NCBI GenBank assembly: GCA_011525745.1
Contig: WYBU01000015.1
Location: 33,874 to 97,873 of the forward strand
Reading direction: 5' to 3'
DNA from: Planctomycetaceae bacterium
GTDB lineage: Bacteria > Planctomycetota > Phycisphaerae > UBA1845 > UTPLA1
Length of the DNA stretch: 64,000 nucleotides
In this document: positions 36,107-44,853 of the stretch, in pieces
How the letters are laid out: the number at the start of each line of letters is the position of its first letter
How positions within the stretch are numbered: position 1 is the stretch's first letter
Program-made: the position numbers and the translations under genes
Notes under the pieces: generated by a model
The model's input: the letters and a program-made list of their open reading frames with translations, nothing else
Told to the model about the DNA's origin: nothing
Database searches by the model: none

Positions 36107-36718
36107 ATGAATGCGGAAGAGACATCATCCCTAAGTGACCTGGAGCGGATCCACGTAGTGCTGGAGGAGTACCGCGCCTTGAACGCGCTCCTGCTGATGC
36201 GGATAAAAGCGGTGGATGAACGGCTGCCCCTTGTAGGCGGGCTGTCGGCCGCGGTGGTCGGAAGCTTGGCGCAACTTCCGGGCGATCTCCGCTTGATGAT
36301 TCTTCTGGCGGCCCCAGCGCTGCTCGTGTGGTTGTTCGAGACAGCGGTCGCGCACACGCGCTCCAAGGAGGACGAACTGCGACGGCTAGACGAGATCGAA
36401 TCGCACGTGAATCGCCTCGCGAGAGAAGAGTTGCTCGTTTTCCAGTCGCGCCATCCGAACCAAAAGGCGATGGTCGGGGGACGCTCAGGGCAATCGACCG
36501 TGCGGGCGACCTTGAGCCTTTGCGTGGTGTCGCTTGTAGCGTGCGCTGCCCTGTTCGTACTCGAAGCGCGGGGCACCGTCTGGCTCGTGCTGTACCTAGC
36601 CTACCTGGCCGTGGCGGTAGCGGATTTCGCAAGGGCCTTCCAAGGACTGAGGCATTACCGCTATCAAAGAGCTCCATCAGATCAGCCTCCAAGCCAGGGG
36701 TTCCCGCGCCGGTCATAG
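36107..36718 (+). CDS. Small membrane protein, unknown
   Basis: 203 aa, ATG at 36107 without a good ribosome-binding site. It has two hydrophobic pairs: LPLVGGLSAAVVGSL with LMILLAAPALLVWLFETAVA (about 40-80), and ATLSLCVVSLVACAALFVLE with VWLVLYLAYLAVAVADF (about 140-180). Between them is a charged helix (SKEDELRRLDEIESHVNRLAREELL). A helix-anchored coiled coil is likely. No family recognised; such proteins sometimes act as membrane effectors but there is no partner gene nearby. Confidence 0.55.
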   Translation: MNAEETSSLSDLERIHVVLEEYRALNALLLMRIKAVDERLPLVGGLSAAVVGSLAQLPGDLRLMILLAAPALLVWLFETAVAHTRSKEDELRRLDEIESHVNRLAREELLVFQSRHPNQKAMVGGRSGQSTVRATLSLCVVSLVACAALFVLEARGTVWLVLYLAYLAVAVADFARAFQGLRHYRYQRAPSDQPPSQGFPRRS

Positions 36719-36889
36719 GCGTTCGGCGGGATGCCGTCCCCGGCGGTGGAACACGCCTAAGAGTGCATTTCATCGCGCCTGGCACGCTTTAGATGCTAGC
36801 TGGCCTTCCGTGCAAGTCAAGGCGTGCCTAGCATGGGCTGGTGCGCTCTTTAGACTGTTCCCCAAGTTTTGAGAGATTGAGGCTGGCGC

Positions 36890-37222
36890 GTGGATCTGCA
36901 GCAAATGTTCGGTAAACGAGTCCGCGAGCTTAGAAGCCGTCTCGGGCTAACGCAGCGGGAGCTGGCCGATCGGTGCGGGGGCGGCTTTGTGGTGCAGCGT
37001 ATCGGCGAAATTGAACGTGGCGAGGCCAACTGCACGTTGCAAACGATCGGCGCCCTGTGTCGCGGGTTACGCTGCGACCCGGTGGACCTGTTCCTCTTCA
37101 CGCCGCACGAGTCGGGCAGGCCGCCGCAATTACCCGATCGACGGCTACGTGAACTCTGGGCCGCGGCCGACGAGCGGCTTAAAGGGAAGATCCTGCGGAT
37201 TCTGACCGAGCTGCTGGAGTAG
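36890..37222 (+). CDS. XRE-family HTH regulator
   Basis: 110 aa, GTG start at 36890. FGKRVRELRSRLGLTQRELADRCGGGFVVQRIGEIERGEANCTLQTIGALCRGLRCDPVDLFLF is a standard Cro/C1-type helix-turn-helix with the Q-x-x-L-A and E-R-G-E landmarks. The C-terminal 35 residues are a short dimerising helix. It stands alone, with no partner gene within 300 nt on its strand. Likely a local repressor of the region. Confidence 0.82.
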   Translation: MDLQQMFGKRVRELRSRLGLTQRELADRCGGGFVVQRIGEIERGEANCTLQTIGALCRGLRCDPVDLFLFTPHESGRPPQLPDRRLRELWAAADERLKGKILRILTELLE

Positions 37223-37543
37223 GCGCTGCCCCCGCGCTGATCGGAACTACCGCTCTGGCGACCGTTTCGCCGACAGTTCCTCCAAGCCTTGGTATGGGGA
37301 ACAGGCGGCGGAGAAACGGCGTTATCTGGTTCAAAACACGCGACTTACGGAAAACGACGCCATGGAGAATGGGTGGTCACGTGGGAGAGGTGTGCCCTGA
37401 TGAGGGTGCCGTCAAAACTGGGCGAATGGGCAAGGCAGAATCAACGGGTATTCGTAGGCGCGAGCATGACGGTGCTGTCGTCTCTCTTTAGAGGCGGTCG
37501 CAGAGCGTGCTAGCGCTGTCCGCGGTTGCGCGCGTAGCGGGTG
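37223..37543. other. Gene-free stretch
   Basis: About 320 nt between the XRE gene and a convergent small gene. An open frame of 74 codons exists but shows no coding character and no ribosome-binding site. I see no hairpin, promoter or repeat. Confidence 0.4.
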
Positions 37544-37888
37544 CTAGCCCCGCCAAGCATCGTCAACGTAGAAGAAGCCTCCGTCTCGCTCATCCAGCGG
37601 CTCATGGTCAATGTCGTAGCTGTAGCCACGCACCACAACGGCATGGGCCTCTATCGTGAAATGGACGCGAGCCTTCCCAATGTCAAGCGTGAGGATGTCC
37701 GGGTGGCTTCCGCGGCCACGGTCGGATTCGTGCTCGATATAGGCGTCGTCAATTCGATTGTGAATGGCTGTCTTCGTTGCGTTGCGTAAGCTTTTCAGCG
37801 AGTGGCCAATCTCCATCGCGAACGCGGGAAGGTCTTGTTCCAAGACAGAGTCGTAAACGAGCGTCTGGCACTTGTTCGCGCGTTTCAT
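37544..37888 (-). CDS. Small hypothetical protein
   Basis: 114 aa from the ATG at 37888 (MKRANKCQTLVYDSVLEQDLP); longer in-frame starts read as low-quality sequence. Acidic, with alternating hydrophobic strands (DILTLDIGKARVHFTIEAHAVVVRGYSYDI) ending FYVDDAWRG. Not recognised. It follows the DUF2958 gene by 58 nt on the same strand, so the two may form a small operon. Confidence 0.6.
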   Translation of the reverse strand: MKRANKCQTLVYDSVLEQDLPAFAMEIGHSLKSLRNATKTAIHNRIDDAYIEHESDRGRGSHPDILTLDIGKARVHFTIEAHAVVVRGYSYDIDHEPLDERDGGFFYVDDAWRG

Positions 37889-37946
37889 TCGAAAATCTTC
37901 TAACGGTGATTTGGCCGCCCCATGTGGGGCGGCCGTCGGTGGTAGG

Positions 37947-38234
37947 CTAACGCAACTGACTGATAGGCGACGGCTTAAAGTAGAGGTCGCGTTCGATTCG
38001 AATATCGCCGGGGCCTCGTGCCGCTTCCAACTCGGTAAGGCTGAAGTAGCCCCACTCGTCATCAAGTCCTTTGACGTAGCCGAAGAACAGGTCCTCCCCG
38101 TCGAACTCGGTTGCGTACCAGGTCCAGTTGCTCCACGGCGTGAAGAACTTCACCTGGGCGACGGGGTCGTCCTCGGTCTGGGTCATGTAGAGCCGCGGAA
38201 GGCGGTTCCGGATGTCCTGGGTCAATAGTTCCAT
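37947..38234 (-). CDS. DUF2958 domain protein
   Basis: 95 aa. MELLTQDIRNRLPRLYMTQTEDDPVAQVKFFTPWSNWTWYATEFDGEDLFFGYVKGLDDEWGYFSLTELE fits DUF2958, a small family common on plasmids and integrative elements, function unknown. Starts at the ATG at 38234. One of the twin upstream repeats (38420-38448) lies about 190 nt before it. Confidence 0.8.
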   Translation of the reverse strand: MELLTQDIRNRLPRLYMTQTEDDPVAQVKFFTPWSNWTWYATEFDGEDLFFGYVKGLDDEWGYFSLTELEAARGPGDIRIERDLYFKPSPISQLR

Positions 38235-38641
38235 TGTGCCTCTTCAAGAAAGCCGGCCAACTCCTCCTGGCCGGTTGTTAAACTCGTGGGTCAGAGTGAC
38301 CAGCGACTGCCTAGATGCCGAGAGCCGAGCGCATCTCCGGGCCGCGCTCTGCGAACAATCCTTGCCTTGTTGCCTTGACGGGACCCGCGATAGGCGTGTG
38401 CCTGAGATGCGCGAAGACTGTAACATAAGCGCGGCACATTATGAAAGCATCTTTTTTGATGGTCATCTTGAAGAATGCTTGCCGTGTGGGACGAAGCCGG
38501 GCCCGTTCGTGGAACGGCTAGATGCGTCTCAGACGCGGGACTCTCCTTTGTAAAGCCACGCGATGCTACGACCGCCGATGACGTGAAGTGTGGCCGAGAC
38601 GTTGCGCGCCTCACAGCATGGCGGGAAATGCACCGCCGCCG
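38235..38641. other. Gene-free region carrying a twin regulatory repeat
   Basis: About 400 nt between the methyltransferase and DUF2958, both on the minus strand. No coding frame is convincing. It holds one copy of the 29-nt repeat described at 38420-38448 and probably the DUF2958 promoter. Confidence 0.5.
38420..38448 (-). promoter_or_regulatory. Twin 29-nt upstream repeat, copy 1
   Basis: Shares GTAACATAA, then CGGCACATTATG and AAGC with 39440-39468 (25 of 29 positions by eye). On the minus strand it reads CATAATGTGCCG then TTATGTTAC, in which CATAA and TTATG form a short dyad. Both copies lie upstream of minus-strand genes (DUF2958 here), so a shared operator or promoter is likely. Confidence 0.6.
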
Positions 38642-39352
38642 TTAGGCGGCATTGCGTAACGCCCTGAGCGGCTGGTTACGTTTGAAGACTACGCAGTACT
38701 CATGCTGAATAGGAACATCTTCCAGCGGAGCGTACTGAACACGGTCGGAGCGGCAGTTGTGCTGGGCCTTGATGATGACCGAGCGAAGCTGCCCAAGCTC
38801 GCCCTCTAGGTTTAGAACATCGCGGACAATCGGGATGTAGCTGCCACGTCGGCGTACATCCCCGACGAGTACCGCAAGTCGGCCGCCTGGGTTTAGGGCC
38901 GCCATGCAGCGACGCAAGCAAACGCGAAGGGCCTCGCGGAAGGCGGCGTAGTCGGCGGTGTTGCTCAGGTCATCGGGATGCTCGCCATAACGGATGATGT
39001 CCCAATAGGGCGGATGCACCCACACGAGGTCGAAACGGTCGGGTAGGTCCTGCTTCAAGAGGTTGAACCCACCGTGCAGGTCGTCGCCCCAATAGCGGAT
39101 GGAGGCTCCGCTCTTGCGGTTGAGCCAATCGACTACGTCTCGCGTTGTCCCTGACCCCATCATCGGGTCCCCGACACTCCCCGGCCGGTAGCGGAGCACT
39201 AAGCCGAGAAACAGGCGTCCATCGCAGTTCCCGCGGTAGCGAGCGTCGCCGCATTGGTTCCAGCGTGTCGGGTATGAAACAAGCGAAGTCATGTTGTCGG
39301 AGAACTCGCGCATTCGCTCAGCCAAGGAACGTCGTACTGTGGTCGTCTTCAT
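38642..39352 (-). CDS. DNA methyltransferase (small, orphan)
   Basis: 236 aa, ATG at 39352 with GGGAG just upstream. SAM-binding DPMMGSGTTRDVVDWL near residue 63 and catalytic VHPPYWDIIRY near 112, an HPPY variant of the D/N/S-PPY motif, followed by LNPGGRLAVLVGDVRR. The target-recognition region is very short. No restriction partner is adjacent, so it is probably an orphan or anti-restriction methylase of the mobile element. A twin 29-nt repeat lies about 90 nt upstream. Confidence 0.82.
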   Translation of the reverse strand: MKTTTVRRSLAERMREFSDNMTSLVSYPTRWNQCGDARYRGNCDGRLFLGLVLRYRPGSVGDPMMGSGTTRDVVDWLNRKSGASIRYWGDDLHGGFNLLKQDLPDRFDLVWVHPPYWDIIRYGEHPDDLSNTADYAAFREALRVCLRRCMAALNPGGRLAVLVGDVRRRGSYIPIVRDVLNLEGELGQLRSVIIKAQHNCRSDRVQYAPLEDVPIQHEYCVVFKRNQPLRALRNAA

Positions 39353-39439
39353 AGGCTCCCATTGTAAATCAGGCCGACGCGAGTCGCCGCGGGCCTCTTG
39401 TGATGCAGCGGACCGGAAGTGGGCCCGCGTGAGCTAACC

Positions 39440-39468
39440 GTAACATAAATTCGGCACATTATGCAAGC
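39440..39468 (-). promoter_or_regulatory. Twin 29-nt upstream repeat, copy 2
   Basis: Second copy of the repeat at 38420-38448, upstream of the orphan methyltransferase. On the minus strand TTGCATAATG begins it, and a -35-like TTGCAT is present, but no good -10 follows at 16-18 nt. A repressor or activator site shared with DUF2958 is the simplest reading. Confidence 0.6.
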
Positions 39469-39536
39469 GTTGCGTGCATAGAGCCTGCGAGTCACGTTAG
39501 GTTGCCGCGCTGCGCGTTCTCTGGCAATATGGGCAC

Positions 39537-39950
39537 ATGCGGACCGCAATCGCGATTTCACTGTGTAGAACGGAAAGGAGCACTCTTCGCCGCTGGGCGG
39601 CTCGGCGTGGGCGCCTCGCCCTGCGTGCGCGCATCGTACTGTTGGCGGCCGATGGAAAGCTGAACAGCCAGATTGCGCTTGAGTTGGGAACGGACCCTCA
39701 AACCGTTGGCCGCTGGCGAAGGCGGTTCGCACGGGGCCGACTTGCTGGAATCGAACAAGATGCGCCGCGGCCGGGTCGCAGACCGATTGAGCGTGAGCGA
39801 TTGGCTGCTGATATTCTCCGCCTCAGCAGTCACTCCGGTAAAGGCGGCAAGCGATTGAGTACTCGTACCCTTGCGAGCCGTTTGGGAACTAACCATATGC
39901 TGGTGTACCGGGTGCAGCGCGAACACACTGAAGGCCGGAAAGCTACGTGA
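39537..39950 (+). CDS. IS630-type helix-turn-helix fragment or orphan regulator
   Basis: 137 aa. LALRARIVLLAADGKLNSQIALELGTDPQTVGRWRRRFARGRLAGIEQDAPRPGRRP is the paired-like HTH found at the N-terminus of IS630-family transposases, and a second HTH-like segment follows (STRTLASRLGTNHMLVYRVQREH). The DDE catalytic domain that should come next is absent; the frame simply ends. No terminal inverted repeats were found. Either a transposase remnant or a domesticated regulator. Confidence 0.6.
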   Translation: MRTAIAISLCRTERSTLRRWAARRGRLALRARIVLLAADGKLNSQIALELGTDPQTVGRWRRRFARGRLAGIEQDAPRPGRRPIERERLAADILRLSSHSGKGGKRLSTRTLASRLGTNHMLVYRVQREHTEGRKAT

Positions 39951-40047
39951 TGATAGCCATTAGGGCAACGACTACGTGCCAGACGCGAAGCAAGATAGAC
40001 CGTCATCAGGTGAGTCCGCGCTTGCGACTTTTAGCGCAGCCCCCCTC

Positions 40048-40084
40048 GGGGAAGGGAGGGGGCGAGCACCGGGGAGGGGCGGGG
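40048..40084 (+). other. G-run cluster with quadruplex potential
   Basis: The plus strand has six or more runs of 3-5 G within 37 nt (GGGG, GGG, GGGGG, then GGGG, GGGG, GGGG), separated mostly by one or two bases. It lies in a 250-nt gap between two convergent genes, which otherwise holds nothing recognisable. Could fold as a G-quadruplex and act as a terminator or fork barrier. Confidence 0.5.
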
Positions 40085-40200
40085 CCGGCGCCTTGGGGCG
40101 GCCAAGACAGGGCCAGGCTGCGAAGGGACAGTTAGAAGTCCCGTAGCGGCCTGACGTATTCGAGGGGTTCCTGCCGGCAATCGATGATTTGCCTTTGGGT

Positions 40201-40719
40201 TCATGAAGATTGGAGCCGGTCGGAATCTCCGCCGTCCTCGCGGAGGCGTTCCCCCGGCTCGAGAATTCTCGGGGTCTCACCCGGCAAGGTCATCCATTGC
40301 TCGGGCTCTGGTCCAAATGCCAGCAGTTCCCGTCTCAAGCTCGCCAGGAGGCGATGCATTGGGTGCTCGGGCGGCAGCTTCTTGCTGGCCAAGGTCGCAG
40401 CCGTGCGAAAGTCTTGCCACTGCGGGGATGCTTGCTCGGTCAAGTAATACCGAATTCTTGCGATGATATTCCGAATTGCACGGTCCGCCGCGTCGATACC
40501 AGCGCTGGGAAACCGCTCCTGTTCCCAGGGCCAGATTCGAGTGATGTCCAAGATCGGCCAGCGCAGCGGGTCACGTGTTCGCCCCTTCTCGACGAACGCG
40601 ATAATTCGACTGGTGCGGCTAGAGGTATCCTGCAACGCCTCTTTGATGCGGATACACACATCATCGCTGGCCGTGCCAGCCAAGAATTGCTTCACCTCAT
40701 TTAGGGTTGGGTTATTCAT
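40201..40719 (-). CDS. Hypothetical protein, second of a two-gene operon
   Basis: 172 aa. No family recognised. Helical, with DDVCIRIKEALQDTSSRTSRIIAFVEKG near the N-terminus and QWQDFRTAATLASKKLPPEHPMHRLLASLRRELLAFG in the C-terminal half. Its start overlaps the end of the upstream HTH-like gene by 8 nt, so they are cotranscribed and probably act together. Confidence 0.6.
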   Translation of the reverse strand: MNNPTLNEVKQFLAGTASDDVCIRIKEALQDTSSRTSRIIAFVEKGRTRDPLRWPILDITRIWPWEQERFPSAGIDAADRAIRNIIARIRYYLTEQASPQWQDFRTAATLASKKLPPEHPMHRLLASLRRELLAFGPEPEQWMTLPGETPRILEPGERLREDGGDSDRLQSS

Positions 40720-41497
40720 AGAGCACGTCCGTTATCTCCGGCCTTGTATCCGTCTCCACGATACAGACGGCATGTCGCCACGTCTCGTACAATGCCTCGC
40801 CGAACTTCCAAAACTCTCTCGGTGTTATAGCCTTTTTGTCGATGAGCCAATCTGCCATGCGCGGGCACAGTGACTCTAGGAGGTTCCTTGTCGCACTAAG
40901 TCGGCTATCAGCAGCTCCTGATTGTCGAGCCTCCATCCACGCCTCGCTCGCGAGAATCCGGCGAACAATCTCGTATTCTTCAGCCGATAGTTGAAACCAA
41001 TCTCGGTCCGGGTGGGCTCGCAAAACCTCACGCAGCACGCGAGTGGAACTATACGCATAAGCTTCGAACGCGCGAACCCAAAGCGGCAGCACCGGTTGTT
41101 GCTGTAGGCGTTTGCGGAAGAGTCCTTGAAAGAGCCTTAGGGAGACGGCCGATATGGAGGGCGGGTCATCCTTCCAATGGCTTATCGCGGAATCATCATA
41201 ACCCATCTCTAGGGCAATGGCGCGCTGGGCGATTCCATTGTCATCTAGGAATGCAAGGGCACGCAGCAACTGACTACGAATTGTTCCTTGTACAAAGTAC
41301 TGGTTGAGATGTTTGGTATCGAGCTTGGCCGCGCGGCGGTCAGCCTTGGTTCTTCTTGCAGCTCTTGAGGTGCCCGGTTGGTCGGGATCATCTTGGGGCG
41401 TATGTTCCTCATCCTCTAATGAGGCGAGAACATCGGCGGCGTCGGCTAGATACTCCTCGAGGATAGGAGGAAGTTCGACAAACGGTTTGTCGCCCAT
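40712..41497 (-). CDS. HTH-containing hypothetical protein
   Basis: 261 aa from the ATG at 41497, chosen for AAAGGA 8 nt upstream; a GTG at 41503 is also in frame. Residues about 80-115 (RALAFLDDNGIAQRAIALEMGYDDSAISHWKDD) look like an XRE-type helix-turn-helix. The remainder is helical with no known motif. The gene lies divergent from the GrpE/Hsp70 operon, so it may regulate that operon from the shared 270-nt intergenic region. Confidence 0.6.
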   Translation of the reverse strand: MGDKPFVELPPILEEYLADAADVLASLEDEEHTPQDDPDQPGTSRAARRTKADRRAAKLDTKHLNQYFVQGTIRSQLLRALAFLDDNGIAQRAIALEMGYDDSAISHWKDDPPSISAVSLRLFQGLFRKRLQQQPVLPLWVRAFEAYAYSSTRVLREVLRAHPDRDWFQLSAEEYEIVRRILASEAWMEARQSGAADSRLSATRNLLESLCPRMADWLIDKKAITPREFWKFGEALYETWRHAVCIVETDTRPEITDVLYE

Positions 41498-41770
41498 AAG
41501 CACTGTCCTTTCGTCAGAAGTAGGCGTCCTACCTCATTCCGCCAATATTCTACTCGCCCGATCAGTCCCCGGCGTTGAACACTGCTCAATCCACCGGGGG
41601 TGATCCGACAGGCATCCGCTCGCACTTTCCGGAATCGAGCGCCATTCAAGCGGCCCACAGGTGCAATAGCGTATTTTCGCACCATCACTGGCCGCTGGCG
41701 AACCAACGGCTGCGTGTGGGTTGCCGACGTCGCAGTGCTTGCGACCCGGCGTTTTGGCGGAGATTGTACC

Positions 41771-42664
41771 GTGGCTAACGAATCGAACAACGGTGCCGAT
41801 GGCCTGGCGCCGCACCTCTTTCTCGGAAACCCTCCGGCTCGACCCAGCCCGTCCACGTCGGACCTCCTGGCGGCTTTCTCGTCGCTGGTCGAGACGCTAG
41901 CACAACGGCTTGGCACGGCCGCCCCAACGGCCGAAGCGTGTCACCCGCTTGGCATGCCGCGCGATGCCTGCGGGACGAAGGAGTCGATGAAGGACCCTTC
42001 TTCCGACGGCGATCCGCATGGCAATGGGCAGAGACCTGAAGGGATCGATGCGTTTGATCTGGTCGCGAAGTCGCTGGACGCGCTCTTGCACAAGGTGGAT
42101 GAGCTGCTTGTTCAGCAAAACTCGCGCGAGCCGCGATACGCGGAGCTGGTGGAAAAGGTGGAAGCCTTAAACGAACACCTGCTCGCCGTTCTCGAAGCAG
42201 TCAGCGCACGCTCGGTCATCGATGATGAAGTTCGTCGCTTTCGCACCGAGGAACGCAAAGCCGAGCTGCTTCCAATCTTCCGCGGGCTCATCGCAATGCT
42301 GGATCGCCTCGCTCGCGAACACCAGGAAATACGCCATATTCGGCAACATGTTCAGCGCGGAGACATGACGGTCATCGAGGAAGCGCTCGATTGGTTGGAG
42401 AACGCGCGGAAGCTCGACAAGACCGATCTTCGCAACCTGCTCGCCCAGAATGGAGTTGAGTCGTATCGATCACGCCGAGGTGCGCACTTCGATCCCAACC
42501 GGCACAGGGCGGCTGCGCTACAGGCTCCATCCTCACGTAGGGAGGCTGGTTGTGTCGCGGGGAGCTGCCTCCCTGGTTACGCAAGACGCGATGACGGCTG
42601 GGTCGTGGTCCCGGAGCGCGTCAAGGTGTACGGACAAGTGAGCCCGATGGATCAGGAGGAATAG
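41771..42664 (+). CDS. GrpE-like nucleotide exchange factor
   Basis: 297 aa from a GTG at 41771 with GGCGGAG upstream; an ATG at 41987 is a shorter alternative. Residues 100-175 form a long coiled coil (SLDALLHKVDELLVQQ, VEALNEHLLAVLEAV) as in GrpE. The C-terminal part LLPIFRGLIAMLDRL... LRNLLAQNGVESYRSRRGAHFDPNRHRAA... RRDDGWVVVPERVKVYG matches the GrpE beta domain (FDP..H, PxxV.V). It ends 2 nt before the Hsp70-like gene and should be its exchange factor. Confidence 0.75.
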   Translation: MANESNNGADGLAPHLFLGNPPARPSPSTSDLLAAFSSLVETLAQRLGTAAPTAEACHPLGMPRDACGTKESMKDPSSDGDPHGNGQRPEGIDAFDLVAKSLDALLHKVDELLVQQNSREPRYAELVEKVEALNEHLLAVLEAVSARSVIDDEVRRFRTEERKAELLPIFRGLIAMLDRLAREHQEIRHIRQHVQRGDMTVIEEALDWLENARKLDKTDLRNLLAQNGVESYRSRRGAHFDPNRHRAAALQAPSSRREAGCVAGSCLPGYARRDDGWVVVPERVKVYGQVSPMDQEE

Positions 42665-42666
42665 TC

Positions 42667-44145
42667 ATGGTAATTGGAGTCGACGTCGGACACTTCGCAT
42701 GCAAGGGCGCTCATCCTGATCGTACTGGCCAGCCGGTCGGCGTGAAAAGTCAGGACGGGGGCAGTTCGGTACTAACCTGCCTGTATGCCAAGCCAGATGG
42801 TGGGTGGCTCATCGGTGATGCCGCATATGAACAGAGCTTTGTTGACCCCACTCGCGCGATTTCAGCTTTCAAGCTCAAGCTAGGGTCGGCAGAGCCTCTA
42901 CTCATAGGACACACTGCGGACGAGCTTGCGGCGGTAGTACTTCGTCACATCAAGGAGCTCGCCGAGAAGCAAACCGGTGAGTCTGTCGACGGTGCCGTCG
43001 TGACGGTTCCGGTCGAGTTCGACGACGTGCAGAAGAAATCTCTCCTGCGTGCCTTCGAATTGGCGGGCATTCCAGTCTTGCGCATGATTAGCGAGCCAGC
43101 AGCTGCGAGCTTCGCCTACGCAAATCTCCGCAATACGGCGCCCGGTAGCAGGTTCGTCGTGTACGACATGGGCGGCGGGACACTCGATATCACCGTCTGC
43201 GAATCCGATGGCGATGATGTCCGCGTACTTGCTACGACTGGTGAGCGGAACCTCGGCGGCCACCAGATGGGCCAGATTCTTCTCGCACTCGTTGTCGCAA
43301 AGCTTCAGCAGGCGATTCAATGCGACCCCCAAGTCTTGGCAGGGGATCCTCTATTTATGCACGACCTCGTGGCGCGGGTTACTGCCGCCAAGGTCTCGCT
43401 GGGCAGCCGAGATGAGGTCCAGATCCCCTTGCTTGCTGAAGGCAAGCAGCACGTGGTGTCGGTGTCTCGCGCGGAATTCGAGGGAGGGATTGCCGATCTT
43501 GTGGAGCGCACGCTTGTACGACTGGACGAGTGCCTTAAGGCGGCAAACCTCGCGTATACGGATCTCACGAGTCTCTTCCTCGTCGGCGGGCCGAGTCGTA
43601 TGCCGTTCTTACAGCGCCGTATCGCTGAGCACACGGGGATGGTGCCACGATGCGAGATCGACCCCGAGCTGGCGGTCGCGTATGGCGCCGCTCTAGTCGC
43701 CCAGGCTGAACTCAAAAAGCGGGGTAAGCGTGACCGTATCGGAGCCGATGTCATCCCTCAGCCTACACGAATGCTCCGCGAGGTGACGCATCATGCTATT
43801 GGCGTTGCGGTCCAGGACGGATCACACGGGTCCATGCGCATTGTTAATGCCGCTGTAGTGCCACAGAACACGCCTATACCTTGCCGGCGAGCGCAACGCT
43901 TCCGCTTGGAATCTCCCGACCAGCGTGAAGCTCTTATTCAGATACTTCAAGGCGACGACCGCGCCGACCTCAATGACTGTCGCGTCCTCGCGTCACTGGA
44001 AATCAAGGGTATGCCCATCGAAGCTGCTCGGTCCCCACGCATCGAAGTGACGTTCGATTCTGACGAGAATGGCCTAGTGACTATCACTGCGCGCGACATT
44101 ATCGGGGGTGATGATACGTCCAGTACGATCGATGTCCCGAAGTGA
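42667..44145 (+). CDS. Hsp70-family (DnaK-like) chaperone
   Basis: 492 aa. ATPase domain complete: phosphate-1 GVDVGHFACK at the N-terminus, VVTVPVEFDDVQK near 115, ISEPAAASFAYA near 140, phosphate-2 VVYDMGGGTLDITV near 165, adenosine motif LFLVGGPSRMPFL near 305. The substrate-binding domain is short (about residues 370-492, ending IDVPK) and the helical lid is missing. This is a mobile-element paralogue, distinct from housekeeping DnaK, operonic with its own GrpE-like factor, a vWA protein and a coupling ATPase. Confidence 0.88.
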   Translation: MVIGVDVGHFACKGAHPDRTGQPVGVKSQDGGSSVLTCLYAKPDGGWLIGDAAYEQSFVDPTRAISAFKLKLGSAEPLLIGHTADELAAVVLRHIKELAEKQTGESVDGAVVTVPVEFDDVQKKSLLRAFELAGIPVLRMISEPAAASFAYANLRNTAPGSRFVVYDMGGGTLDITVCESDGDDVRVLATTGERNLGGHQMGQILLALVVAKLQQAIQCDPQVLAGDPLFMHDLVARVTAAKVSLGSRDEVQIPLLAEGKQHVVSVSRAEFEGGIADLVERTLVRLDECLKAANLAYTDLTSLFLVGGPSRMPFLQRRIAEHTGMVPRCEIDPELAVAYGAALVAQAELKKRGKRDRIGADVIPQPTRMLREVTHHAIGVAVQDGSHGSMRIVNAAVVPQNTPIPCRRAQRFRLESPDQREALIQILQGDDRADLNDCRVLASLEIKGMPIEAARSPRIEVTFDSDENGLVTITARDIIGGDDTSSTIDVPK

Positions 44146-44201
44146 TTGAAACACATTGCCACTTGGTCGCATTGGGACGGCGACGATAGAAAGGATGACA
44201 G

Positions 44202-44843
44202 ATGCACGAGAATATCCAGGCCGAGGTTTTACCATGGGTAGCTCAACTTCCCGGCTCGCTGTGGGTGAACACCTGCTACCGGGCGGTGCTGGTCCTTGAC
44301 CGGTCTCACAGCATGCTCAAGCGAGATTGGGAGCCTTCTCGGCTGGCTGCGGCAATTGAGGCGGCGTGCGACTTCGTCAAAAGCGCCGCGCGTGGGAATT
44401 CGACTAACCAGGTGGCGGTGGTGGCATTTGACGATTTCGCTCAGTTGGTGTCGCACTTCGTACCAGCTGCGGACAGCGACCTTCCTCTCCGTATTCAGGC
44501 TATCAATTCAGGTCGCGACACGAATATTACGGCGGGCCTGTTGGCGGCAGAGACGCTCTTCCTGGCAGCGACCGAAAGCAACGCACACGACAAGATGTTG
44601 ATGCTCCTGACAGACGGCGAGCACAACAAGGGGCCGGAGCCATACGACGTTGCCACGCGCCTAAAGCGGTCGGGGGTCCGAATCCAGACGATCGGAATTG
44701 CGAGTAAACATGCAGTCAACGCAACCATGTTAAAGGCCTTGGCCTCGAACCGCTCGGACGGTCAGTCTGACTACCGCTTCATCGGTGACCAGCAACGCCT
44801 GGTCGAGCACTTTGTTCGTGCGGCTCGGGGGCTGACGCTCTAG
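44202..44843 (+). CDS. von Willebrand factor A domain protein
   Basis: 213 aa, ATG at 44202 with AAAGGA upstream. A single vWA domain with an intact MIDAS: DRSHS (DxSxS) near residue 37, GRDTNIT near 105 and LLTDGEHN near 140. No signal peptide or membrane segment. vWA proteins often partner ATPases or Hsp70-like proteins in TerY-type and conjugative systems. Located between the Hsp70-like gene and the coupling ATPase with short gaps (56 and 10 nt). Confidence 0.85.
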   Translation: MHENIQAEVLPWVAQLPGSLWVNTCYRAVLVLDRSHSMLKRDWEPSRLAAAIEAACDFVKSAARGNSTNQVAVVAFDDFAQLVSHFVPAADSDLPLRIQAINSGRDTNITAGLLAAETLFLAATESNAHDKMLMLLTDGEHNKGPEPYDVATRLKRSGVRIQTIGIASKHAVNATMLKALASNRSDGQSDYRFIGDQQRLVEHFVRAARGLTL

Positions 44844-44853
44844 AGGTTGGATT

